Assembly (NCBI RefSeq): GCF_019219095.1
Contig: NZ_JAHUWH010000005.1
Span: 283,255-347,254 of the forward strand
Reading direction: 5' to 3'
DNA length: 64,000 bases
Source: Acidovorax sp. sic0104
GTDB taxonomy: Bacteria > Pseudomonadota > Gammaproteobacteria > Burkholderiales > Burkholderiaceae_C
Shown piece by piece: positions 1 through 8,639 of this stretch. How positions within the stretch are numbered: the first letter of the stretch is position 1; every line of letters begins with the position of its first letter. The position numbers were made by a program, and so were the translations under genes. Under the pieces are notes generated by a model. It was not told where the DNA came from, ran no database searches, and worked only from the letters and a program-made list of their open reading frames with translations.

Positions 1-342
1 CCACGGGCGCACGCTGCCGCCAAGCCTGGCGGTACCTACGCAGCCCTGCCCCGTTCCACCGCAGCTTCGCGGCGCTCCCCACGGCATGCGCGCGCCTGCG
101 GCAAGGCCGTTGTCACGGTGTTACTGACCCACCGCTTACACGAATTCCATTCGGCACGGAAGGACATGTTTGTCAAGTTGCGGCGTTCATGCTACGCGCA
201 CAACATTTTGAAACACCCCTTGCACACAACTCGCAGATCATCGCGGGCCTGACGTCGTTCCCTCGCGGAATGAGACGCAGCCACCCTGGCCAGCAAACGG
301 TGGCCAGCCAAAAACACACACAACATTCAAAGAGGGTTTTCT
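1..342. other. Unassigned left edge and leader of the first gene
   Basis: No gene can be supported here. Short open frames run through on the plus strand but have no ribosome binding site and give arginine/histidine-rich translations typical of GC-rich shadow frames. The first 125 bases could be the 3' end of a gene that begins outside the window, but I see no recognisable protein tail. The stretch from about 120 to 240 is less GC-rich than the rest and is the likeliest place for the promoter of the gene that starts at 343. Confidence 0.4.
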
Positions 343-918
343 ATGGGATTCGTCCGCAAGATCTTGATTTTCATCACCGGCTACGCCTGGCTGCTGCTGA
401 TCGCAGGCCCGGGCCTGATCGGCATGTCGGTCTGGAGCCAGTGGAAGGCAGAAGGCGACCACGCCTACAAGCCACGTGAGCAGCTCACGTCGGTGGCAGG
501 CACCGTGACCGGCGCTTCGGAAATCACCGTCACGCGCAAGCGGCGCGCGACCAAGAAGTACTACGAGATCACCGTGGCGCCCACTGCGGGCGGTGAAGTC
601 CGCAAGCTGCGCATCGACCACAGCACGCCGTCCACGCTGGTGGGGAACCTCATCGACGAGAAGGTGACTGCGCTGTTCGACTCCGGCGACAACGACCTCG
701 TCTACGAAGTCGTGGCCGCCGGCCAGCCCGTGATCGCTTATGAAACCAGCAAGCAGCGCCTGCTGGCCGATGCCCAGTCCAGCGCGAAGTCGCTGGGCGG
801 CGCCGGCACCTGGATCTTCGCGATCTTCCTCACGCTGGTGGGGGCCGGCGGCGTGTGGGCCAACCGCAAGCTGCGCCGCGCCGAGGAACAGGCAGGCGCT
901 CAGGCCGCAGCCGCCTGA
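343..918 (+). CDS. Small two-TM membrane protein with extracytoplasmic domain (hypothetical)
   Basis: The start is fixed by AGAGGG at 331-336, six bases before the ATG. The 191-residue product has one hydrophobic segment at about residues 6-26 and a second at about 151-170, separated by a soluble stretch of about 120 residues rich in Thr, Val and charged residues. The tail after the second segment is basic and alanine-rich. This TM-domain-TM layout resembles DUF3592-type proteins, but I cannot assign a family with confidence and propose no function. The gene ends about 107 bases before the BI-1 family gene on the same strand, so the two may be co-transcribed. Confidence 0.75.
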   Translation: MGFVRKILIFITGYAWLLLIAGPGLIGMSVWSQWKAEGDHAYKPREQLTSVAGTVTGASEITVTRKRRATKKYYEITVAPTAGGEVRKLRIDHSTPSTLVGNLIDEKVTALFDSGDNDLVYEVVAAGQPVIAYETSKQRLLADAQSSAKSLGGAGTWIFAIFLTLVGAGGVWANRKLRRAEEQAGAQAAAA

Positions 919-1025
919 CGCAGCACATAGAGCAAAGAAGAGAGGGGGGAGGGCAGCGCCGCGGGGCGCGCGCCCCCAGAGGTGATCACAGCAACCACAA
1001 GTTCCATCACAGCAGGACCCACACC

Positions 1026-1739
1026 ATGAATCCGAACGCACTTTCGCCCCAGACTCCCTCCGGCGCACCGCTGGAGCGTCGTGATTTCATCGTCTCCACA
1101 TACAAGCACCTGGGCGCGGCCATCCTGGCTTTTGTCGTGCTCTCGGCCGTCCTGATGATGAGCGGTTTTTCCACCACCACGGCCAAGATGCTGATGGCCA
1201 GCAGCAACAAGTTCATCTGGCTCGGTGTGATGGGCGCCTTCATGCTGGTCGGCTGGCTCGCGTCCTACCTGGCCGACAACTCCGAGAACCCGCAGACCCA
1301 GCTCATCGGCCTGGGCCTGTACGTGCTGGCCGAAGGGCTGATCTTCGCGCCGATGTTCGGCATCGCCCAGCTGCTGGTGCCCGGCGCCATCGGTGCCGCA
1401 GCGTTCATCACGCTGCTGATGGTAGGCGCGCTCACCTGGACGGCGTTCACCAGCAAGTCCGACTTCTCGTTCCTGGGCGGCATCCTCAAGGTGGGCGGCC
1501 TGGTGGCGCTGGGCACCATCGTGGCCGGTGCGATCTTTGGCTTCAAGCTGGGCATCTGGTTCTCCGGAATCATGGTGCTGTTCGCTGGCGCGTGCGTGCT
1601 GTATGACACCTCGCGCATCATCCACGACTACCCTGCAGACCGCCCCGCAGGCGCGGCTCTGCACCTGTTCGCGTCGATCGCGCTCATGCTCTGGTATGTG
1701 CTGCGCATCCTGATCAGTCTGGCGACGAACGACGACTGA
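1026..1739 (+). CDS. Bax inhibitor-1 (BI-1)/YccA family integral membrane protein
   Basis: A 237-residue protein with about seven hydrophobic segments, beginning after a polar N-terminus of about 25 residues that includes the motif LERRDFIVSTYKHL. The order of segments, the acidic/polar loop after segment two and the C-terminal YDTSRIIHDYP signature are those of the BI-1 family (E. coli YccA and YbhL). Family members act in the inner membrane; YccA modulates FtsH proteolysis, and structurally studied bacterial BI-1 proteins leak Ca2+ in a pH-dependent way. Which role applies here is unknown. The start at 1026 has AGGA at 1014-1017; a longer open frame upstream lacks a signal and is not used. 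A strong terminator follows at 1790-1822. Confidence 0.9.
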   Translation: MNPNALSPQTPSGAPLERRDFIVSTYKHLGAAILAFVVLSAVLMMSGFSTTTAKMLMASSNKFIWLGVMGAFMLVGWLASYLADNSENPQTQLIGLGLYVLAEGLIFAPMFGIAQLLVPGAIGAAAFITLLMVGALTWTAFTSKSDFSFLGGILKVGGLVALGTIVAGAIFGFKLGIWFSGIMVLFAGACVLYDTSRIIHDYPADRPAGAALHLFASIALMLWYVLRILISLATNDD

Positions 1740-1789
1740 GGATGCAGGGAGCCCCCGTACCGCGGTGGCGCGCTCCCCTGACCCCATCA

Positions 1790-1822
1790 GGCCGGACACC
1801 CGAAAGGGGCCCGGCCTTTTTT
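1790..1822 (+). terminator. Rho-independent terminator after the BI-1 gene
   Basis: GGCCGG at 1790-1795 pairs with CCGGCC at 1811-1816, with an inner CCC/GGG extension around a GAAA loop, and six T residues follow at 1817-1822. It lies 50 bases after the BI-1 stop codon on the plus strand. Confidence 0.85.
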
Positions 1823-2165
1823 CATGGCCCCCCGACATGCCCGCCCAGATGTCTGTCGGGGTGGAACTGGCGGCCCTTCTAGCTACTTTTTTGATAGCAC
1901 CTCGATCCTTGCTTTGCCATGGCCCCTGGGGGCGTACCGCCACCGCAATACCGCATGCAGGGCACACACGGCATGCATGCTGGCCATGCCTGTGGCGATA
2001 TTTCCAACGGCCTTTTTGCGCATAGCTGGCACAATTGGACACAGGCGGGGCCATTGCGGCCGTGCACCCTGCACGGGCGGCCAGCATGGGCTGCCACAGG
2101 CGTTCCACAGCCGCTCCAAGGCGGTTGCCAGCCCCATTCACTGACCCGAATCTCTTCTCTCCAGC
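1823..2165. other. Intergenic region before the repeated-domain lipoprotein
   Basis: No gene is supported. The stretch contains one copy of the family-typical short element (agctac, T-run, gatagc at 1881-1899) and several GGCATGC-like short repeats around 1950-1990. The promoter of the lipoprotein gene at 2166 presumably lies in the 2000-2160 part, but I cannot point to a convincing -35/-10 pair. Confidence 0.4.
1881..1899. repeat. Short palindromic element (gctac-T-run-gatagc type)
   Basis: AGCTAC followed by six T and GATAGCA. It is a short copy of the element also seen at 23549-23602, 33732-33754, 41371-41390, 46131-46190 and 59319-59344. In the Comamonadaceae such elements are scattered between genes; a role in transcription termination or mRNA 3' ends is inference. 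Confidence 0.55.
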
Positions 2166-3809
2166 ATGCGCAAATCTCTTTGGCTTTCTTTGACCTGTGC
2201 GGCCCTGGTCGCCGGCTGCGGCGGCGGCTCGTCCGATGGCGAGGATGTGGGCCCCACCCCGGGCGTCCAGCAATACCCCGGCGGGGTCTGGGAAGGCACG
2301 GTGGGCACCGGCGCGGCGCAGCGGCAGGTCGTGGGGTACATCGACCCGGGCCCGCTGGGCACCGGCGGCGAGTTCTACTTTGCGCGCGAGGCCCCGGGGG
2401 CGGCGGGCTTTGATTCCCTGTACGGGCGCCTGAACGTCAACGTGACCTCCGTGCTGGCCACCGGGGTCACGTACTTCTCGGTGCAAGACCGCAAGTTCGC
2501 CACCGGCCTCACACTCCGCGGCACGGCGTCCAACAGCGGCAAGATCGGCCGCACCGACGGCATCAGCGGCAACTACAGCGACCCCGTGCAGACCGCCGCC
2601 GCTTCCGGCGCGGTGGTGCCCTTGAAGCTTTCCTACAGCAGCCTCAATTTCCACAACGCGACCCCAGCGATGATCGAGGGCACCTACCGCGGCACGGGCC
2701 TGTTCGGTGGCGGCTGGGTCATCGCGGTGTCCCCGCAGGGCCAATTGTCCGGCCGCATCGGCGGCTGCCTGGTCACAGGCTCCGCCACGCCGCGTGCTGC
2801 GAATTCGCCGCTGTACTCGCTCACGCTGAATCTGTCGGGCGACACGACGTCGTGCGGAGAGTCGGGCACGCAGCAGTCGGGCATCGCCGTGCTGCGGTAC
2901 GACGCCGCCGGGGTTCCCAACGGCATCTGGGCATTCACGCGCAACGCCACGGGACCGGACAACACCTACACCCTCAACGGCATTGCAGACCCGCGCACCG
3001 TGACGCCGCCTTCCGCCACGCCGCTGTCAGTGGCCGGCAACTGGCAGGGCTCGTTCACGCTGCCTGCCGGCGTCATCGGCGACACCTCGGTCTGGGGCAG
3101 CGTGCTGCCTGACGGCGGGTTGTTCTTCTACACCAACAGCAGCCTGGACCACAACGCTCTCTACGGCCGCCTCATCCGCTACCAGAACAACGCGACCACC
3201 AACCGCTTCGTGACGGCCAACGATGGCGTGTTCTTCAACCGGCTGCTGGCCAACACGGGCACCTACAACGAGTCGGTGCTGATCGACGGCACCTTGCAAA
3301 GCAGCAACGGCACGGGCAGCGCCAACCTGTTCACCGGCACCTTCAGCTACCCCACGCAGCCCGGTGGCGCGCCGACCCGCTTCAGCGTCACGCCCGATCC
3401 GCTGTATGCCCTGCCGATCGGCACGGTTCCCAACGCGGCCCTGATCGTCGGCACCTACCGGATGGCGGGCACCGGCTTTGGCGGCGACACCACCACCCTG
3501 ACCGTGTTTGCCGACGGGGCGATCACCGGCATCACTTCCAGCGGCTGCGAAGTCGCGGGCAAGCTGCTGGGCGAGCTGGGCAGTGGCCTGAACCTGTACC
3601 GTGTGGAGGCATTCGGCTACCTCAACAGCCCGAACGCACCGATCACCTGCGGTCTGTCCTCGGGCCCTGCCCAGTCCGGCTCCGCTGCGGCGCAGTTCGA
3701 CGCCAATGGCCGTGTGGTCGGCTTGCGCATCCTGACGGCCGGCCTGTCGGTGGCTGGCACGCGTGCGCACACCGTGTTCGTAGGTGCGAAGCAGGCGACA
3801 ACGCCTTGA
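2166..3809 (+). CDS. Putative lipoprotein built of two repeated units
   Basis: The 547-residue product starts with a lipoprotein signal: basic MRKS, a hydrophobic stretch, and lipobox LVAGC with Cys18, followed by a Gly/Ser/Asp linker suited to an outer-membrane lipoprotein. The rest consists of two related units of about 260 residues. Each opens with a WxG-type segment (GGVWEGTVG near residue 40, AGNWQGSF near 290), continues with FYF/LFFY and LYGRL motifs, and ends with a GTYRG/GTYRM segment and a paired-cysteine stretch (IGGCL...TSCG, SSGCE...ITCG). The paired cysteines probably form disulfides in the periplasm. I do not recognise a catalytic family. There is no clear Shine-Dalgarno sequence. 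A hairpin at 3828-3869 follows the gene. Confidence 0.75.
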   Translation: MRKSLWLSLTCAALVAGCGGGSSDGEDVGPTPGVQQYPGGVWEGTVGTGAAQRQVVGYIDPGPLGTGGEFYFAREAPGAAGFDSLYGRLNVNVTSVLATGVTYFSVQDRKFATGLTLRGTASNSGKIGRTDGISGNYSDPVQTAAASGAVVPLKLSYSSLNFHNATPAMIEGTYRGTGLFGGGWVIAVSPQGQLSGRIGGCLVTGSATPRAANSPLYSLTLNLSGDTTSCGESGTQQSGIAVLRYDAAGVPNGIWAFTRNATGPDNTYTLNGIADPRTVTPPSATPLSVAGNWQGSFTLPAGVIGDTSVWGSVLPDGGLFFYTNSSLDHNALYGRLIRYQNNATTNRFVTANDGVFFNRLLANTGTYNESVLIDGTLQSSNGTGSANLFTGTFSYPTQPGGAPTRFSVTPDPLYALPIGTVPNAALIVGTYRMAGTGFGGDTTTLTVFADGAITGITSSGCEVAGKLLGELGSGLNLYRVEAFGYLNSPNAPITCGLSSGPAQSGSAAAQFDANGRVVGLRILTAGLSVAGTRAHTVFVGAKQATTP

Positions 3810-3827
3810 GCTGCTGCGCTGCGCTAC

Positions 3828-3869
3828 GCCGGCCTCCATTCGACCCGTGCGCGGGTCGGATGGGCCGGC
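3828..3869 (+). terminator. Compound hairpin after the lipoprotein gene (no T-run)
   Basis: GCCGGCC (3828-3834) pairs with GGCCGGC (3863-3869), and CGACCCG (3841-3847) with CGGGTCG (3852-3858) around a TGCG loop. It begins 19 bases after the stop codon. No T-run follows, so it may end transcription poorly or act as an mRNA 3' stabiliser. A smaller CACCGG/CCGGTG hairpin lies at 3888-3908. Apart from these hairpins and the one at 4136-4175, I see nothing between 3810 and 4210. Confidence 0.55.
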
Positions 3870-4135
3870 CTGGCGCAAGCCGTGCCACACCGGCCTGATT
3901 GACCGGTGCGGCCATTCCAGCGTGAGGCGCGGCGCCTGAGCCTTGCGCGGGATCTGGCCGCCGCAATGGGGCAACGGCGGCGGTGCGTGCACGTTCTGGA
4001 CCAAGATTGAATGCGGGGTATCCCCCTCGCCAGACTCGTTCCTGCAGGGGCCAGCGGCACAGCGGGTTGGCCGCGACGAACGGCAAGCCTCTTCAACCAG
4101 ACCCCAGGCGCCTGTGCCTGGCAAGCAGTACAAAG

Positions 4136-4175
4136 CAAAGGGCCCGCCGCACATCGCTGTGCGGCGGGCCCTTTG
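4136..4175. terminator. 18-bp perfect-stem terminator, between convergent genes and ending the bcs operon
   Basis: Eighteen bases at 4136-4153 are perfectly complementary to 4158-4175 around a TCGC loop. Read on the minus strand the hairpin begins 35 bases after the bcsC stop codon. The arm ends are A/T (CAAAG/CTTTG), so a short U-tract is present on both strands. It probably ends transcription from both the bcs operon and the plus-strand lipoprotein gene. Confidence 0.85.
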
Positions 4176-4210
4176 CCTCGGGTGGCCGCGTGGTCTGCGG
4201 CTAACCTGCC

Positions 4211-7200
4211 TCAGTTGGCATACGGAGACCGCAATGGGTTCACCGGGAAGGCCTGCAGGCCGTTGTACGGCTGGAAAGCGTAGCGGACATACATGCCGCC
4301 CGCGAACTCACGGTAGTTGCGCGCATTGTTGAGCGACAGATGACCGCCCAGGAAGACCTGCGGATGCATCTGGTACTCCATGGCAGCACCCAGGTTGTAG
4401 CCCAGGCCCGTGCGGGACTGACCGGGGTAGATGGCCGTGGCGCCGGTCTCGCCAAAGGCGAGGGCATCGCTGGCTGCCTGAACGGCCGAGACCTGCCGGG
4501 CCGGGCTGTTGGGGAAATACGGTGCAGCATCTTCCTTGAAGTACTGCACGCCCACCGATCCCTTGAGCTGGTAGGACAGGCGGCCCGTGCGCTGCGCCCA
4601 TTCGATGGGGATGCCGAAGGAGACGAACTGCTGCGGGCTGAAGTACCCGCCGTGGCCCACCGTGAAATAGCGCAGGTTGCGCTGGTAGGACAGCCCTGAG
4701 AAGCTCAGCCCTGCGGTCAGGTCGGCGTTGGAGGTGCGGTGCACATGCCAGTACAGCCCGCCACCCAGTTCCGCCCGCGCATTGCTGCGCACACGGGTGC
4801 CAGCCAGGCTGTGCAGCGATCCGTAGCCATAGATGCCCAGCTCGCCGTCATCCCAGGTCATGTCCACGCGGCCGCCCGTGGCAGACACTCCGCCCCAGCG
4901 GTCGCCAGTGCGTGCATCGCGGGCCCCTGCGAACGACAGCAGGCTGTCGGTCACGGGGCGGCGGGACAGGTCGGCGGCCACCGTGAAGTTGTCGGTGACG
5001 GCCATGCGGTACTTCACGCCGGCCGCGACGTCCGATTGCCCGAAACCGAGCGGCGTGCTGCCGATGTCGGCCTTGAACCCACCGCTTTCGTAGCCAACGC
5101 TCAAGCCGACACCGCTATCGCTCTGCGATCCGGCACCACGCTCGGGCATGTCCATGGCGGTGAGCGGCCCACCGCCAAAGCGGCTGATCGTGCCGTACGG
5201 GGAACCTGGAGACCCGGCGCTCACGCCGGTGGGCGTGACACCCAGCACCACGTGGCCGTCGCCCACACTCATCTTGAGTTGAACAGGCGCCTGGATTTCG
5301 GACAGCTGGCTCATGCCGGCCTCGCCCTGTCGGGCACGCGCCGTGGCGCCCACCGAGAAGCTGGATATCTGGCTTTGCTGAACCTCCCGCAGCTCGTCGC
5401 GCGCTGTGCGCGGCCGTGTGGGATCGGGCGCGCTGCCCAGCCCGGCCGTTGACCAGGCCGAAGGCGCGGCCGCCGCTGCGCCTCGCGGCAGGGGAGCGGG
5501 CTGCGGCGCCGCCGCGTATCCGCCGTAAGCCTGTGCAGGGGTGATGTACCCCGCCGGGGCCTGCTGCGCCTGCTGCGGGGGCAGCAATGGCGCGGGCGGT
5601 ACATAGGCCGGCGCTGCGCCGCCCGCCGGGGTGACGCCCGTCGAGCGCGCAGGCGCGTCAGCCGACGTTGCCGCGCTCCGTGCAGCAGCAGTGCGCCGCG
5701 CAGTACCGCCCGATGCCGCTTCGGCCGCAGCGGCAGGGCTTGCTGCCTCGGGGTAGTAGCTGGCGGGCGTCATCGGCGGCGATGGGATGTAGGCCTGCGG
5801 CGCGGCGCCAAACCGGCTGGCGCCCGCGGGGTCGGGAATATAGAGCCCCGCCGGCGCATTGTTGCGTGCCACGGGCTGCGGCGCGTACTGCATGGGCGTA
5901 TAGCCGACCGGAGAGCGCGCCACGGCGCCATACGGAGCACCGCCGGGCACCGACAGCCCGTTGCTGGTACGTTGCAAGCTGGCGCGCTGTGCAAAGGGAT
6001 TGCCCGACCGCACGGGCCCCGCAGGCACGCCGCTGGCGGCCAGCATGGCATCGCGTTGAGCATTCTCGGCCGCCACGGCGGCGGTGAAGAATTCAGTCGC
6101 CTTGGAGTTCTTGCCTTGCGCACGGTACAACCGTCCCGTGGCGGCCAGCACTTCGGGGTCCCGCGGTGCGCGCGCCAGCGCCACGGACAGCAGCGACTCC
6201 GCATAGCCGTAGTCCTTCGCGCCCGTGGCCATGGCCGCGGTCTGCAAGATCAGCGGCACATCGTTGGGCGACCTCTCCAGCAGCCGGGCATACAGCGCCT
6301 GCGCCTGCGCGTAGTCGTTGTTGGCGGCGTACATGCGGGCCAGGGCCGCCATGGCCTGCGGCTCGTCGGGCTGCTCCGCCAGCAGCGGGGCCAGGGTGTC
6401 GTACGCTGCCGCCAGATCCCCCGCCTCGCGCAGGCCGTCGGCCTGGCGCACGATATAGGCGCGGCGGATGTCCGCAAAGCTCTTGCGCTCGCGCTCGCTC
6501 ATCGGAGCCGTCTGCAGCTGGCGCAGGATGCCGGCCAGCTCCACGTCCTGCTGGGTCTTGAGCAGCGTGGCGGCGTACTGCAGGCGCAGGCCCACATCGG
6601 GCCGCGGGGTGCGCGCCAGCACCTGGCGCACCATGCCCAGGGCGCGCTGGGGCTCGCCCGCATCGGCGTAGGCCAGGGCGAGCGAACCCAGCAGTTCGGT
6701 GTCCTGCGTGGCGAACGACTCGGCCTGCGCGAGCGTGGCCAGTGCTTCGGACTGGCGGCCTTCCGCAGCCAGGGCCGAAGCGGCCGAAGCCTGCACATGG
6801 ACCCAGACGCGTTTTTGCAGCGCGGCGATGTCGCGCGTGCGATGCTGCTCCGGAATCCGGTCCAGCAGCGCGAGAGCACCGGGCCAGTCGCTGGCTTCGG
6901 AGGCCAGCAGCGCGCTGGCATACAGCGCTTCGGGCATGTTGGGGTTGGAGATGAGCAGGCCGTCCATCACGCCGCGCGCTTCCGCCACAGCACCCATGCG
7001 CAGGTACAGGCGCGCCAGGTCCAGGCGCACCCAGGGGCTGGCAGGGTCGTTGAGCAGCGCGTCTTCCAGGGCGGTGCGCGCCGCCGTGGCGTCGCCGCGC
7101 TCGGTGGCGGCACGGGCCTGGCCCAGAGCCTGGGCCGCCCGCAGGCGGCCCAGGGCGCCGACCTTCTCCTGCTGCGAGGGCGAGAGTTTCTCGACCAGGG

Positions 7201-8539
7201 CCAGCGCTTCGGCGGCTTTGTTGTTCTGGGCCAGCACGCCCACCAGCCCACGCACGGCGTCGGGGTTGTCGGTTTGGCGTGCCAGGACACGGCGGTAGGC
7301 CGCTTCGGCGGCATCGTACTGGCCCGCTTCCACCAGAAGGTCCGCCAGGTCGGTCTCTGCCGTGACCTCGGCGGGGTTCAGGCGCACGGCCTGCTCGAGC
7401 GAGCGCTGGGCGGCGGCGGTGTCACCGCGCTCGCGCTCGGCCGTGGCCTGCTCGACCAGGCTCCAGTAGGTCGCACTGTCCAGCGCCTGCTTCCAGCGGC
7501 TGGCGGACCCAGCGCGCGAGGCGCGCTCCAGCAGGCCGCGCGCGTCGGCAAAACGCTCCTGGCGCAACCGCAGGATGCCCAGGCCGCCGAGCGCATCGCC
7601 GTCGGAGGGGCGCGCTTCCAGGACACTCGAAAATGCGGTTTCTGCCGCATCCAGCTCGCCATCGTCCAGCGCCTGGAAGCCGGCTGTGGTGCGCTGGCGC
7701 AACGGGTCGGCCCCGGCAGCGGGGCGAGCGGTGGTCTGCGCCTGTTTCTGCAGGTTCTGCGCCTGGGTCAGCCGCGACTGTACGGCCGTGTCGCCAGGAT
7801 TGGCGCGCAGGAATTCCTGGTACAGCGCGATGTCGGCCGAGCGCGTGCCCGTCCAGGCCAGGGCCTTGCGCCAGCTTTCGGTAGCGGTCTTGCCCACGTC
7901 GGGACGGCCTGCCAGGCGCGCCAGCTGCGCAATCCCGTCGCGGCGCGTGGCGTCGCGGTAGGTCAGGTGCTGGGCCAGCGCCAGGGCGATCTGCGGGTCT
8001 TCGGGCGATTCCTGCGCCAGACGGCTCAGCCCGCGGCGCGCCTCGTCCCAACCGCCGGCGGTGGCGCCCAGCGTCTGGTAGTACTCCAGCGCGAGCGGGC
8101 CGGTGGGCGCGCGGTCGCCCAGCGCTGCCTGGTAGGTGCTCAGCGCCTGGCTGGCCTGGCCGCTCCTGGCCTGCTGGCGGGCGGTTTCGATCTGGGGTGC
8201 ATTGCGGCCGCTGCGGATGGAGTCCTGCAGCCGGCTCACCAGGGGGCTGCGGGGATGGGCTGCCTGCAGTTGCGTGAGGTAGCGCTGGGCGCCCTCGGGG
8301 CGTTGGGCGCTGAGCTCGACCAATGCCATGCCATACAGGGCCTGGGCATTCTGGGGGTTGATGCGCAGGAGTTTCTGCCAGGCCTCGCCCGCACGAACCG
8401 TATCGCCGCGCTCCTGCCAGTACTGGCCCTGGTCGAGCAAGGTCTGCTCAGCGCCCGTCTGGGCCCAGGCTGCGGGCGCCATCAACGAGGCCATCAGCCC
8501 CAGCGCGAGTGTGTGGTGACGACGGTTTTTGGAGGACAT
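4211..8539 (-). CDS. bcsC: Cellulose synthase outer-membrane export subunit BcsC
   Basis: The 1442-residue protein exports the glucan chain across the periplasm and outer membrane. The start at 8539 is chosen because it gives a clear signal peptide (cleavage after AWA at about residue 26) and has AGAAGGAAGG at 8541-8550. Residues about 30-840 are tandem TPR-type repeats (motifs such as AxxALYGMALVEL and LALAYADAGE). Residues about 850-1045 form an unusual Pro/Ala/Tyr-rich linker. About 1050-1442 match the BCSC C-terminal beta-barrel domain (SVGYESGGFKADIG, YGSLHSLAG, FYYxSPQQF-like motifs). It is longer than the 1157-residue E. coli protein, mainly through extra repeats and the linker. It is the last gene of the operon; two hairpins separate it from bcsB. 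Confidence 0.93.
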   Translation of the reverse strand: MSSKNRRHHTLALGLMASLMAPAAWAQTGAEQTLLDQGQYWQERGDTVRAGEAWQKLLRINPQNAQALYGMALVELSAQRPEGAQRYLTQLQAAHPRSPLVSRLQDSIRSGRNAPQIETARQQARSGQASQALSTYQAALGDRAPTGPLALEYYQTLGATAGGWDEARRGLSRLAQESPEDPQIALALAQHLTYRDATRRDGIAQLARLAGRPDVGKTATESWRKALAWTGTRSADIALYQEFLRANPGDTAVQSRLTQAQNLQKQAQTTARPAAGADPLRQRTTAGFQALDDGELDAAETAFSSVLEARPSDGDALGGLGILRLRQERFADARGLLERASRAGSASRWKQALDSATYWSLVEQATAERERGDTAAAQRSLEQAVRLNPAEVTAETDLADLLVEAGQYDAAEAAYRRVLARQTDNPDAVRGLVGVLAQNNKAAEALALVEKLSPSQQEKVGALGRLRAAQALGQARAATERGDATAARTALEDALLNDPASPWVRLDLARLYLRMGAVAEARGVMDGLLISNPNMPEALYASALLASEASDWPGALALLDRIPEQHRTRDIAALQKRVWVHVQASAASALAAEGRQSEALATLAQAESFATQDTELLGSLALAYADAGEPQRALGMVRQVLARTPRPDVGLRLQYAATLLKTQQDVELAGILRQLQTAPMSERERKSFADIRRAYIVRQADGLREAGDLAAAYDTLAPLLAEQPDEPQAMAALARMYAANNDYAQAQALYARLLERSPNDVPLILQTAAMATGAKDYGYAESLLSVALARAPRDPEVLAATGRLYRAQGKNSKATEFFTAAVAAENAQRDAMLAASGVPAGPVRSGNPFAQRASLQRTSNGLSVPGGAPYGAVARSPVGYTPMQYAPQPVARNNAPAGLYIPDPAGASRFGAAPQAYIPSPPMTPASYYPEAASPAAAAEAASGGTARRTAAARSAATSADAPARSTGVTPAGGAAPAYVPPAPLLPPQQAQQAPAGYITPAQAYGGYAAAPQPAPLPRGAAAAAPSAWSTAGLGSAPDPTRPRTARDELREVQQSQISSFSVGATARARQGEAGMSQLSEIQAPVQLKMSVGDGHVVLGVTPTGVSAGSPGSPYGTISRFGGGPLTAMDMPERGAGSQSDSGVGLSVGYESGGFKADIGSTPLGFGQSDVAAGVKYRMAVTDNFTVAADLSRRPVTDSLLSFAGARDARTGDRWGGVSATGGRVDMTWDDGELGIYGYGSLHSLAGTRVRSNARAELGGGLYWHVHRTSNADLTAGLSFSGLSYQRNLRYFTVGHGGYFSPQQFVSFGIPIEWAQRTGRLSYQLKGSVGVQYFKEDAAPYFPNSPARQVSAVQAASDALAFGETGATAIYPGQSRTGLGYNLGAAMEYQMHPQVFLGGHLSLNNARNYREFAGGMYVRYAFQPYNGLQAFPVNPLRSPYAN

Positions 8540-8557
8540 GCCTTCCTTCTCCCATGT

Positions 8558-8630
8558 GGCCCCGGCCCACAACGGGGCCGGGAACGGATTGCTTGTTTCA
8601 GAACATCGCGGCAGGCGCCTGTGCGCCTGC
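8558..8630 (-). other. Two intercistronic hairpins between bcsB and bcsC
   Basis: Read on the minus strand, GCAGGCGC/GCGCCTGC (8611-8630, four-base loop) begins nine bases after the bcsB stop codon, and GGCCCCG/CGGGGCC (8558-8579) follows just before the bcsC ribosome binding site. Neither has a T-run. They may trim or stabilise the operon mRNA and set the ratio of BcsC to BcsAB; that is inference. Confidence 0.5.
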
Positions 8631-8639
8631 GCGGCTTCA

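Noticed and set aside
900..2744. Long minus-strand open frame (614 codons) opposite the BI-1 and lipoprotein genes
   Set aside because: It runs against two well-supported genes and a terminator, with an Ala/Arg/Gly/His-rich translation typical of GC-rich antisense frames.
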